This document shows, in pieces, positions 40,042 through 48,861 of a DNA stretch of 64,000 bases; the first letter of the stretch is position 1; the number at the start of each line of letters is the position of its first letter. Source of the DNA: KBS-83 sp963758545 (lineage in GTDB: Bacteria > Acidobacteriota > Terriglobia > Terriglobales > Acidobacteriaceae). The notes under the pieces are model-generated. The model saw only the letters and a program-made list of their open reading frames with translations. It ran no database searches and was not told where the DNA came from. The translations under genes were made by a program, and so were the position numbers. The DNA is taken from positions 1,364,001-1,428,000 of the forward strand of contig CAVWVY010000004.1 in assembly GCA_963758545.1 (NCBI GenBank). Direction: 5' to 3'.

Positions 40042-41649
40042 CTAGAGCCCTTGCTGTGATCCCAGATTGAATTGGTTGAGCATGAGCACGCTCATGAACG
40101 CAAGCTCCGTCGTGTGATCGATTTCGTAGTACCCATACACGTATCCAGGAGTTTCAAACGACGCGTTTGGGATGAGTACTTTCTGATAAGGTCCTGCTGG
40201 ATTTTTGAGGGTGAAGTAGCTGAAAGCTATATCCGAATTTGCGCGGGTGACGATGGAGTCCTGTTCCAGAGAAATGACCGTGACAGGAAACTGTGGAGTG
40301 AAGAGATAGGTATCGGCGCTCGCGATTTGCTGAAAGAGCGGATTGGTGATGTCGTGGTTCATGAGCGCGGCAGCATAGGCCGCGGTCAGGAGTGGCTGGG
40401 CGCTGCTACCTTGCTGCCCGAGGTAACCCGCATCGGAGGCGTACTCGTCTGACTTTGCTATGACGTAGTCGTCGCCGGAATTGGAGGTGAAATACAGGTT
40501 GTACAGCGTATCGCACTCTGGGCTGCAAGGTGGATCGAACGGCGCCGCGAAGATGTCACTCGGCAATGCTCCAGCGTAGTGCGCGTAACTGGAGACAAGA
40601 TAGGCCATCAGGTACGGCTTGCTCAGTTCGCTATCCGTGACGTCATAAACGTAGTACGGCGGACCCTGTGCCTGGATATTCGCGAAGAGATAGCTGAGCC
40701 CGGTGGTGGAGAGATCGAAGAACCCCGACAGAGGGACAACCTTTCGCAGCGTTACTTGCAGGGTGGAAGCATACGCAGAATTGAGCTGCATCAACTTGCC
40801 GGCTTCAAGAGCGTACGCGCCTCCTTCCGAGTAGCCGGTAGTGAAGAATGGCAGTGTCCCGGAGAGCCCATAATTCTTTGAGAGCAGGGCACGGGCTGCC
40901 TTCACCATCGCAAGACCGGACTGCGCGTTCTGCTGAGGATAGACAACGTAGGGGTGCGGGTGCGATGTATCGTCGCCCAGGCCGATGTAATCCGGCATGG
41001 CGACGACATAGCCTTGCGAAGCCCAGACTGCTGCCAGCAAAGTGCCATCGGTATACGAGGAACTGTTGCTGAGAGGGACAAAATTCGATGGGACCTTGGT
41101 TCTATCTGTCGTGGTGCCGTGAAAGTAGAGGATCAGGCCCTTGATGGCCGAAGCAGGCAGCTCCGGCATGGCGATGCCGCCGGAAACTGTGTCGGCTGTG
41201 CCATCGACGTTGATGGCGGTGTAGTGCACCTTGATAGCGTCGACCTTCTGAACGCCTGCGGCGTTGTTGGCGATGGGGTTTGTCGACAGATCGAAGTTGC
41301 CGAATTGCGACGTGTTCAGGGAAGCGGTATTGGTGTTGCAGATGTTGGAGTCTGCATTCGGTGGGCAGGCGATCTGCTGATAAAACCCATCCAGGCCAGT
41401 GTCTGCAGATGTTGGATAGACCTGCACGACGGTGCTATCGGCCAGAGTTCCTTCACCGAGCTTCGTATCAAAGGGCGGCGGCAGCGGAGGCGAGGAGCCC
41501 ACGGCATTGGATACTTTGCTTCCATCGCAACCCAGGACGCCTGCGCAAACGAAGAGCATCAGAGCCAGAGCGCCGCACGAACGAGAAGTACGCAACCCGC
41601 GGTTGACGAAGACAAACAGGCCCATACTGGTGCTTGGTCTTTCCGCCAT
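40042..41649 (-). CDS. Secreted alpha/beta-hydrolase lipoprotein (secretory-lipase-like)
   Basis: A 535-residue lipoprotein with the lipobox FVCAGVLGC. The nucleophile elbow GYSEGG (GxSxG) lies after a strand-helix context TLPFFTTGYSEGGAYALEAGKL. The oxyanion-type region LILYFHGTTTDRTKV lies upstream, and a C-terminal His (EIDHTTELAFM) is a candidate base. The pattern resembles the LIP family of secretory lipases or prolyl-type esterases. The mature N terminus has a Pro-rich linker (SSPPLPPPFD). It is single-standing on the minus strand. Confidence 0.82.
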   Translation of the reverse strand: MAERPSTSMGLFVFVNRGLRTSRSCGALALMLFVCAGVLGCDGSKVSNAVGSSPPLPPPFDTKLGEGTLADSTVVQVYPTSADTGLDGFYQQIACPPNADSNICNTNTASLNTSQFGNFDLSTNPIANNAAGVQKVDAIKVHYTAINVDGTADTVSGGIAMPELPASAIKGLILYFHGTTTDRTKVPSNFVPLSNSSSYTDGTLLAAVWASQGYVVAMPDYIGLGDDTSHPHPYVVYPQQNAQSGLAMVKAARALLSKNYGLSGTLPFFTTGYSEGGAYALEAGKLMQLNSAYASTLQVTLRKVVPLSGFFDLSTTGLSYLFANIQAQGPPYYVYDVTDSELSKPYLMAYLVSSYAHYAGALPSDIFAAPFDPPCSPECDTLYNLYFTSNSGDDYVIAKSDEYASDAGYLGQQGSSAQPLLTAAYAAALMNHDITNPLFQQIASADTYLFTPQFPVTVISLEQDSIVTRANSDIAFSYFTLKNPAGPYQKVLIPNASFETPGYVYGYYEIDHTTELAFMSVLMLNQFNLGSQQGL

Positions 41650-41834
41650 TGGCTGAAACGAGCCTGACTAGTATAAGGCCGGATTCCAGCGAAGGGGACA
41701 GACAGATCGTCCCTCTTTCGTCGAAGTGATATGCCGCTTGTGGGGAAGCCAGGCCCCGTGAAGGGACAGGTCGGTGCCCTTCGCCTGGAAGAGTGAGCGT
41801 CGGGCGAATACCTATCCGGCAGCTCTTAGCCCAG

Positions 41835-42449
41835 TCAGGGCTGAGACTGATTCGCGCTAGGCGCCGGCGGCTTCTGCGTGCTCTGGGGGCCTTTGTAAAT
41901 CAGCGGAATGTGCAGCGGCAGCGCCGCATCGCTCTTGCTGGCATGGGCGGCAGCCTTCTTCTTGCGCTCCTCCTCCGTCGCCACCACGGTGCGCTGCGAA
42001 TTGATGCATTGCCAGTTTCCGGCGCCGTTCTTGCGGAAGACATGCGTGAACACGCCCTTCTCCGCAACCTTCTGTTGGTCGCTCGCGCCCTGCCACTCCA
42101 TCACATAGGTGCCGTTCACCACCGCGACATCGCCCAGCACCCGCGCACTGATTACCTTCTGCGTGAGCGACACCGGTTCCGCCCCCGCCACGAAAAGATG
42201 CGAAATCTGCTGATTGCGCGTCGTGACGTCGCCCTCGGCGCTGATGCCGACATAGTCGCGCGACAACAGGTTTTCGAGCGCAAACTGGTCGTGTTTGGTG
42301 ACGGCGGTATCCCACGAGTCCTCAACCTGCTGCATGGTCGCAACGCCCGGCAAAGGCTCGGCGGACTGGGCTGTGAGGCTGCAGATCGGACAAAGGAGGA
42401 GAGCGGCGGCAACAGTGCAGTAAAGGCGAAACGACGGCATGAACAGCAT
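41835..42449 (-). CDS. Secreted NTF2-like (DUF4440) protein
   Basis: A 204-residue protein with a signal peptide (LYCTVAAALLLCPICSLTAQ) and an NTF2-like/DUF4440 domain: WDTAVTKHDQFALENLLSRDYVGISAEGDVTTRNQQISHLF, then VVNGTYVMEWQG and WQCINSQRTVV. The C-terminal tail is rich in Lys, Ala and Pro. Members may be enzymes or only bind small ligands. It is divergent from dnaB, with about 150 bp between them. Confidence 0.82.
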   Translation of the reverse strand: MLFMPSFRLYCTVAAALLLCPICSLTAQSAEPLPGVATMQQVEDSWDTAVTKHDQFALENLLSRDYVGISAEGDVTTRNQQISHLFVAGAEPVSLTQKVISARVLGDVAVVNGTYVMEWQGASDQQKVAEKGVFTHVFRKNGAGNWQCINSQRTVVATEEERKKKAAAHASKSDAALPLHIPLIYKGPQSTQKPPAPSANQSQP

Positions 42450-42601
42450 TCTCCAGCCGAAATCATACAGTTTTCATGTGAATCCACCATGAACCTGCAA
42501 AACTTCCACATCTCTGCCAAAAGCCCACAAAACTGGAGTATCAGCATAGGAAATCTATTTTTAGAATTTGCCGCTGAATGATGACGCACCATAGAAGAGT
42601 T

Positions 42602-44009
42602 ATGGCTGCCTTCCCAGATATCTCGCTCGAACGCGGCATGCCCGCCAGCCCGGACGCCGAGCGCTCCATCCTCGGCGCTATCCTGCTCGAAAACGGGCAC
42701 TTCCACGAGGCCGCGGAGAAAAAGCTCACTTGTGACGACTTCTCGCTCGACTCGCACCGCCGCATCTTCGCCCGCATGGACGAGCTCATCAGCGGCGGCC
42801 GCGCCGTCGATCTGGTCACGCTGGTCGAAGAGCTGGCGAAGAAAAAGGAGGTCGAATCGGTCGGCGGCGTCGCCTACATCGCCTCGCTGACCGAGGGCCT
42901 GCCGCGCCGAGTCTCGATCGAAGAGTACGTCCGCATCGTCAAAAACAAATCGCTGCTGCGGCAGCTCATCCATATCTGCCACACCACCGCGACTTCGGCT
43001 GCCGACCAGTCCGAAGAGGCTCTGGAGGTACTGAACGCTGCCGAAAGCGCGCTGCTTCAGGTTTCCGAGAGCGGCATCACCCGCGACTTCGCCAACATTC
43101 CGACCATCGTCAAAGAGCACTTCGGCACCATCGATTCGATCTGGAAGCTGAAGCGCGAAGTCACCGGCCTGGCCACGCACTTCAAGGACTTCGACCGCAT
43201 GACCAGCGGGCTCCAGGCGGCAGAGCTCATCATTATTGCGGCGCGCCCCTCCATGGGCAAAACCGCGTGGGCCATCAACATCGCGCAGCAGGCCGCGCTC
43301 AAAGACGGCAAGGTTGTCGGCATCTTTTCACTCGAAATGTCCAGCGAATCGCTCCTGCGCCGCATGCTCGCGTCGGAAGCGTTCGTGAACATGCGCAAGA
43401 TCCAGTCCGGCTTTATCAGCCGCGACGATCAGGATGCCCTCATCAACGCCGCGGCCAAGCTCACCGAGTCGCACATCTACATCGACGACACACCCGGCAT
43501 CTCACTTGCGGAGATGCGCGCGAAGGCCCGTCGCCTGCGGCAACAGCATGGCCTCGACCTGATCGTCGTGGATTATCTGCAGCTTATGTCCGCCACGCTG
43601 CCCGGCGCCGCCGGCAGCAAGCGCCATGAAAATCGCACGCAGGAAGTGTCCGCCATCTCGCGCGGCCTCAAGGCGCTCGCCAAGGAGCTGCATATCCCGG
43701 TCATTGCGCTCTCGCAGCTCAGCCGCGCCTCGGAGCAGCGCGGCGGCGACAAGAAGCCGATGCTCTCCGACCTGCGTGAATCCGGCTCCATCGAGCAGGA
43801 TGCCGACGTCGTCGCCTTCATCCACCGCGAGAGCTACTACAACAAGGATGAGAACGGCGACGAGGATCCCGACTCCAAGGGCAAGGCGGAGATCATCATC
43901 GCGAAACAGCGCAACGGTCCCACCGGCTCCGTCCATCTCGCCTATCTCAGCGAGTACACCCGCTTTGAGAACATGGCCCATGAAGGTGACGCTCCGCGGT
44001 TACGAATGA
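42602..44009 (+). CDS. dnaB: Replicative DNA helicase DnaB (end frameshifted)
   Basis: A hexameric 5'-3' helicase of the replication fork. The N-terminal helical domain (MPASPDAERSILGAILLENGHF) is followed by the RecA-like core: Walker A ARPSMGKTAW, Walker B LIVVDYLQLM, then ALSQLSRASEQRGGDKKPMLSDLRESGSIEQDADVV. In the raw sequence the frame runs on into alr. Removing one base at about 43996-43998 gives the ending EGDAPGYE and a TGA at 44007-44009. The restored length of about 468 residues is normal for DnaB. The start ATG 42602 is used because homology begins there; ATG 42578 is in frame. Confidence 0.93.
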
Positions 44010-45187
44010 TGCCCTCGCCTTCCACGCGCCCCACCAGTGCTGTCGTCTCCCGCTGCGTCCTGCGCAGCAACTACCGCATTCTGCGCGAGCAGGCCGCGCG
44101 CGCAGACGCCGATGCCGTCGCGGTCATTAAGGCCAACGCCTACGGCCATGGCGCCGTGGAAGCGCTGTCTGTTCTGATTGTCGAGGAGTGCAACTGGTTT
44201 GCCGTCACCTGCCTGGATGAAGCGCGAATCTTGCAGCCTCAACTGAAAGGCCGCCGCACGCTGCTGCTCTCGGGTCTCTTCGAAGGCGAAGCAGCAGAGG
44301 CCGTTCGGCACGCACACACGCCGGTGCTCGGATCGCTCGAGCAACTCGCCTGGTTAGCCGATGCCGTCCCGTCATCCGCAGTCCAACCTTCGGTGACCTC
44401 GCCGTTTCCGCTGCATCTCGAGATCGATACCGGCATGGCCCGGCAGGGCATTCCATGGAACGACATCGCCGCGCTGGCCGCATTCGCCGTGTGCATGGCG
44501 CAGCATCCGCAACTGCTGCTCGAAGCCGTGATGACGCACTTCGCTTCCCCGGAAGATCCCGCATCCACGCAAACCGCCGAGCAGCTCGAGCGCCTCCGCA
44601 TCGCGCTCGCAACGCTGCGTGAGCATGGCATCGCGCCGCCGCTGATTCACGCCGGCAATTCAGCAACCCTGTTTGAGCCGGCCCAGATCACTGCACTCCG
44701 CCAGATCGCACAGCACAGCGGCAGCCATCTCTTGCTGCGCCCTGGCATCGCGCTGTATGGCTACGGCCCACACGCGTCACAGCGCGGATTGCGCCCGGTG
44801 CTCAGTTGGAAGACGCAAATTGCGGCGCTGCGCGAGATCGCGCCGGGCGAAAGCGTCAGCTATAACGCGACTTTTCGCGCCGCACGAACCACACGCATCG
44901 CGCTGCTTCCGGTCGGCTATGCCGACGGCTACAACCGCCTGCTTTCGAATCGTGGAGAGGTGCTGCTGCGCGGCCGGCGCGCGCCCATCGCAGGGCGCGT
45001 CACCATGGATCAGACCATGATCGACGTCACCGACATTCCCGATGCAGTGGTGGGCGACGAAGTCATCCTGATGGGCGAGCAGGGCAGCGACTGCATCACT
45101 GCCGACGACCTCGCAACGCATACCGGCACTATCGCCTATGAGGTATTGTGCGCCATCGGCGCGCGCGTGCCACGGGTCTGGACGTAG
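44006..45187 (+). CDS. alr: Alanine racemase
   Basis: A PLP enzyme making D-alanine for peptidoglycan, about 393 residues. The PLP lysine is in AVAVIKANAYGHGAVEA. Other motifs are LEIDTGMARQGI, PPLIHAGNSATL, GIALYGYGP and VGYADGYNRLL (catalytic tyrosine region). Its start ATGATG at 44006-44011 overlaps the inferred dnaB stop, so dnaB and alr would be coupled. In the raw sequence the two are read as one 869-residue ORF, which I attribute to an extra base at the end of dnaB. Confidence 0.93.
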   Translation: MMPSPSTRPTSAVVSRCVLRSNYRILREQAARADADAVAVIKANAYGHGAVEALSVLIVEECNWFAVTCLDEARILQPQLKGRRTLLLSGLFEGEAAEAVRHAHTPVLGSLEQLAWLADAVPSSAVQPSVTSPFPLHLEIDTGMARQGIPWNDIAALAAFAVCMAQHPQLLLEAVMTHFASPEDPASTQTAEQLERLRIALATLREHGIAPPLIHAGNSATLFEPAQITALRQIAQHSGSHLLLRPGIALYGYGPHASQRGLRPVLSWKTQIAALREIAPGESVSYNATFRAARTTRIALLPVGYADGYNRLLSNRGEVLLRGRRAPIAGRVTMDQTMIDVTDIPDAVVGDEVILMGEQGSDCITADDLATHTGTIAYEVLCAIGARVPRVWT

Positions 45188-45271
45188 CTTCGACTGAAAG
45201 AAGCTGCCCCTGGGGAGTGTCTAAGCGTAATCCGAACGGCCGGGCAGGGCCGGAGGCTTAGGCCTGCTAGC

Positions 45272-45517
45272 ATGGCTGCCATGGATCACGACTCATATTG
45301 GTATCAATATTTTGCGGCGCGTCGTGATGTCGAACTCTACCTCGGACTCGGTTCGATTGCTTTCGCCTTTATCTCTACGGTCACCGGAAAGACACTGGTC
45401 AAATTTCAGGGGATAGTATCCCGTGCAGCAGACCCGAAGGGCTTCTGGTGGAATGTTGCTGTTGTATGCGCAATCGGTGCGATCTTCTTGGGACTATTTA
45501 TCTTTGGCCCGTCCTGA
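45272..45517 (+). CDS. Small two-helix membrane protein
   Basis: An 81-residue protein with two hydrophobic helices (VELYLGLGSIAFAFISTVTG and WNVAVVCAIGAIFLGLFIFG) separated by a short loop. It begins MAAMDHDSYWYQYF; a second ATG at 45281 is equally possible. I do not recognise a family, and there is no clear ribosome binding site. Its coding status is supported mainly by the clean amphipathic pattern. The next 200 bp downstream to 45715 shows nothing. Confidence 0.5.
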   Translation: MAAMDHDSYWYQYFAARRDVELYLGLGSIAFAFISTVTGKTLVKFQGIVSRAADPKGFWWNVAVVCAIGAIFLGLFIFGPS

Positions 45518-45715
45518 ACGGGTTAGCCAAGCAAACTGAGACACTATCCTACCCTGAGTTTTTCGAAGGAATCCGCTGCATCTGTAGTTCGGTAGCGGCG
45601 CACAACCAGATAGCACTGCAAGCAGCAAGGTCGCCCACATCGCCTGAAGTGAGCGACCACAGGAAGCGAACCAGACGGAACGCGCCGAAGGCGCCGTTGC
45701 CTGGACGGCCAGTCC

Positions 45716-48619
45716 TCAAAAGCTGAAGCTCATCTGCAGATCGATCGTGCGTACCGATGTTTGATTGCGGTTAAAGAAATTTCCGGCCAGTGCGAGCGAC
45801 TTGTCGAAATTTGGGCTGCTGATCACGTTGTTCGGTTGTGCCAGGTTCACCACATTAAAGACGTTATTGGCCGCAACCGTGAAGTTCAGGTTGTACTTGC
45901 GGCGGACCTCGTGCGTGTGCGGACCGCCGAAGAAGCCGCCGCCACCGCCCCCGTTCAACCCACCCGGCCCAAGTCCGCCGCGCGGGCCGGGGCCCCCATC
46001 GTGACCTCCGCCGCCTCCATGCGGGCCGCCATCCCCGCCGCCGCCATGACCCTTCAGCTTCGGTCCGATGCCGAAGTTCTTACTCAGCCGCACATTCGCG
46101 CTGAAGTTCGCCGGCCCGCGGCCGCTGCCGTATGGAATGATCCGTTCGCCCGGGTTGGGCGTTTTGTTCAGGCAACCGTAGCGTGTTGAGAAATACTGTG
46201 ATGAGCCCGGCGTGCACAAACTCGCATCCACCACCGAGGGCCGCTCGTTGTACTGGTTATCGCTGTTCAGGTCCTGGCCGGTCGTGATGTTGTACGGCGC
46301 TCCGGCATTGGCAATGGTGAAGATAGAGCCTTGAATGTTGTAGGGCAGGACGGTTGTCGCCAGCAGGAAGAAACGGTTGCGCACATCATTGCTGGCGCGT
46401 CCGTAGTCAAAGGCGATATCGTCCTGGCGCGACGGAAAGTAGTTGGCGCCACTGGTGTCGCTCTTGAAATAGCTCAACACGTAAAAGCCGGAGACGGAAT
46501 AGCCCCGCCCGCGCGCATTAACCGACGTGATCACCTGGTCCTGCCGGTACACGCCGTTGGACTGGAACTGATACAGATTGCCCTTCCCCGGGAAGGGAAG
46601 TTCGGGTTGCCCCGTGCTGGGATCGATGATGAACGTATTCGTAGCGTAGTCGTAGAGCGGCGCGTTGATGTTGTCACTCAGGTACTGATGAATGCCGCGG
46701 CTGTAGAGGTAAGTCACGTTGGCGGTGATGGACTTCGTGATCGAACGGTCTACACCCACCGCGCCCTGCATATCCAGCGCCGTCTTCACCTTCGGGCTGA
46801 TGCTATAGGTTGCCGAGCGGGTGTCCGGTCCGGCTGTTCCCGTGGGCGGCTTTCCCGGCGTATAAACCACAGGCGAATACACAATCTGCTGCTGGTTAAT
46901 GCCGTTCTGGTGGATTGCCTGGATCACGCTGGAGTTGCTGAAGCGATTGAAGAACCACCCATACCCCGCGCGGATCACCGTCTTCGGCGGCCGCTTGTTG
47001 CCTCCGTCCAATGCATAGGCGAAGCCAATCCGCGGGCCCCAGTCGGCGTGGTCATGAATACGATTCTGTCCCTCGAAGCGTAGGCCGTAGTCAAAGGTGA
47101 ACTTCCGGTTCACCTTCCAGTCGTCCTGGTAGAACAGCGCCGCGTCGAACAGCGTAGCGCGCGCATCGAAGTTGTTGATCTTCGTCACGCTGCCCTGGGA
47201 TGCGTGGCCGGCGATGAAGTCCGCTGCGGTATTGAAGGTGTAGTTGCCGTTTGTGCCGGCGTTCGAATAATCCGCTTCGCGGTATGCGCGCAACCGCGTG
47301 CCGAAGCGCACCGAGTGATTCTTGAAGGTGGCCGTCGAATAATTCTGCAGCTCCCAGTGATCGCCGTTGGTGCGAGATGTTCCATCGTTGCTGCCGCCGC
47401 CGGTGAATGCCCCCTGCACGCTGATGGTAGGTGAGGTGTCCTGCGGCAGTTGTTCATCGCGGTCGCGCTCGTACTCAAAGCGCATGTCGTTCACCAGGTG
47501 GGCGTTGATCACCTGCGAATCGCTGATCTGGATCGTGTTTTCGATCCAATGTGTGTTGTAAGCCTGTGACGCCAGCGCAAGCTGCCCCGGCCCATCTCCC
47601 GTATCCACGCCGCGGTTGTACTGGTACCGAATGGATATCGTGTTGCTCGGCGTCAGCTGGTAGTCAATACGCGGCGTCAGGTGGATGCGCGACTGCGGAT
47701 TGTCCAGGTCCTGCACGAAATTTGTGCCGTTGTGATCCAGGTAGTAATTCGGATCAGTCGGTGTGCCCGGCGCATTCACGATCAGGATGTTCTGCGTATT
47801 GCGCGCGAAGACGGAGAAGAAATACGACGCCTTCTTGGAAATCGGCCCGCCCACCGAGCCGTTCAGGAAGAACTGGTGATACGCCGGCGTGCTGGTGACA
47901 AAATGGCTCGTGTTCCACGCAGAATCGTTGCCGCTGGCCTGGATATATCCGTGCAATTTGTCCGTGCCCGGCTTGGTGAAGATCTCGATGCGGCCATAGC
48001 CCAGCTTGTCGAACTCTGCGGAGAACGGATTCTGGTTGATGCGGATTTCGCGGATCGACGACTTCGGCGGCAGATCGCCTCCCGTGAATCCGTCAATGTA
48101 GATCTGGCTGCCGCCGTTTCCTGCTGCCGGTCCGGCCAGCGCGGTCAACTCGTTCTGCATTTCATCCGGATCGTCAGACAGCGCATCCAGGTCCTTGCCT
48201 GTCAGCACCACGGCATTGCCGTTATCTGCCGGCTCGGTATCCAGTTGCCGCGTGTCCGCGGTCACCTCCACCTGCTGCTCCTGGTTTGCGATCGTCAGCG
48301 GAATATTCAGCGTCCGCGATGTTCCGCTCACGACCGCAAGATCCGACTCCGAAAACGGAGTGAAGCCGGGCACGTTCACATCCAGTGTGTAGTTGCCGTT
48401 AGGCAGGTTGCCGAAGGAGTATCTGCCGTCGCCACCGGCTATCGCCGAATAGGTCTTCCCTCCGCTTGAAAGCTGCACGCTCGCGCCCGGCACAATGGCG
48501 CCGCTCGGATCGGTGACCTGGCCATGGAGTGAACCATTGCTTTGCGCATGAACGAGGGGCGCTGCAACGATGGTCAGAAAAAGAGCAATGATGCAGAGCC
48601 GGCGGGAGAGACGAGTCAT
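45716..48619 (-). CDS. Oar-like TonB-dependent receptor 3 with Gly/His-rich segment
   Basis: An intact 967-residue outer-membrane receptor. The signal peptide RLCIIALFLTIVAAPLVHAQ is followed by a carboxypeptidase-regulatory-like domain (HGQVTDPSGAIVPGASVQLSSGG), a plug (IYIDGFTGGDLPPKSSIREIRIN) and barrel strands ending LQMSFSF. Between the last strands a low-complexity stretch rich in Gly with several His (GHGGGGDGGPHGGGGGHDGG and following) spans about 45 residues. The start is ATG 48619, preceded by TTTAGGAATCGG; the in-frame upstream ATG 48679 is rejected because the signal peptide starts here. A LacI-family-like operator lies 42-55 bp upstream. Confidence 0.9.
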   Translation of the reverse strand: MTRLSRRLCIIALFLTIVAAPLVHAQSNGSLHGQVTDPSGAIVPGASVQLSSGGKTYSAIAGGDGRYSFGNLPNGNYTLDVNVPGFTPFSESDLAVVSGTSRTLNIPLTIANQEQQVEVTADTRQLDTEPADNGNAVVLTGKDLDALSDDPDEMQNELTALAGPAAGNGGSQIYIDGFTGGDLPPKSSIREIRINQNPFSAEFDKLGYGRIEIFTKPGTDKLHGYIQASGNDSAWNTSHFVTSTPAYHQFFLNGSVGGPISKKASYFFSVFARNTQNILIVNAPGTPTDPNYYLDHNGTNFVQDLDNPQSRIHLTPRIDYQLTPSNTISIRYQYNRGVDTGDGPGQLALASQAYNTHWIENTIQISDSQVINAHLVNDMRFEYERDRDEQLPQDTSPTISVQGAFTGGGSNDGTSRTNGDHWELQNYSTATFKNHSVRFGTRLRAYREADYSNAGTNGNYTFNTAADFIAGHASQGSVTKINNFDARATLFDAALFYQDDWKVNRKFTFDYGLRFEGQNRIHDHADWGPRIGFAYALDGGNKRPPKTVIRAGYGWFFNRFSNSSVIQAIHQNGINQQQIVYSPVVYTPGKPPTGTAGPDTRSATYSISPKVKTALDMQGAVGVDRSITKSITANVTYLYSRGIHQYLSDNINAPLYDYATNTFIIDPSTGQPELPFPGKGNLYQFQSNGVYRQDQVITSVNARGRGYSVSGFYVLSYFKSDTSGANYFPSRQDDIAFDYGRASNDVRNRFFLLATTVLPYNIQGSIFTIANAGAPYNITTGQDLNSDNQYNERPSVVDASLCTPGSSQYFSTRYGCLNKTPNPGERIIPYGSGRGPANFSANVRLSKNFGIGPKLKGHGGGGDGGPHGGGGGHDGGPGPRGGLGPGGLNGGGGGGFFGGPHTHEVRRKYNLNFTVAANNVFNVVNLAQPNNVISSPNFDKSLALAGNFFNRNQTSVRTIDLQMSFSF

Positions 48620-48660
48620 CCGATTCCTAAATAGAAAATTGACACTTCGGGCAGACGCCA

Positions 48661-48674
48661 GGAAAGCGCTTGCA
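48661..48674 (-). promoter_or_regulatory. Putative LacI-family operator upstream of receptor 3
   Basis: GGAAAGCGCTTGCA matches the general LacI/GalR operator WGNAANCGNTTNCW at every fixed position except the first W. It is centred on the palindrome AAGCGCTT. It lies 42-55 bp upstream of the receptor start, where it could overlap the promoter. No LacI-family gene is in the window. Confidence 0.5.
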
Positions 48675-48861
48675 ATCACAGACGAGTCAGCACGATGAAA
48701 AGTTGAACGTTATACGAGGAAAAAATCTCTCGACCACTCTCACAGAAGATGCGGCGACGACCGCAGAGTCCTAGTGAAAATGGCCTAGACCATCGTTTGC
48801 GCAAAGCGACACCACATCACCGGCGCCGTCACGCCTTCTTGCCATCTCATCTATTACGATA

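Noticed and set aside
42578..45187. A true bifunctional DnaB-alanine racemase
   Set aside because: One base removed near 43997 gives a normal DnaB end and an Alr start at the overlapping ATG, matching thirteen other one-base insertions in the window.
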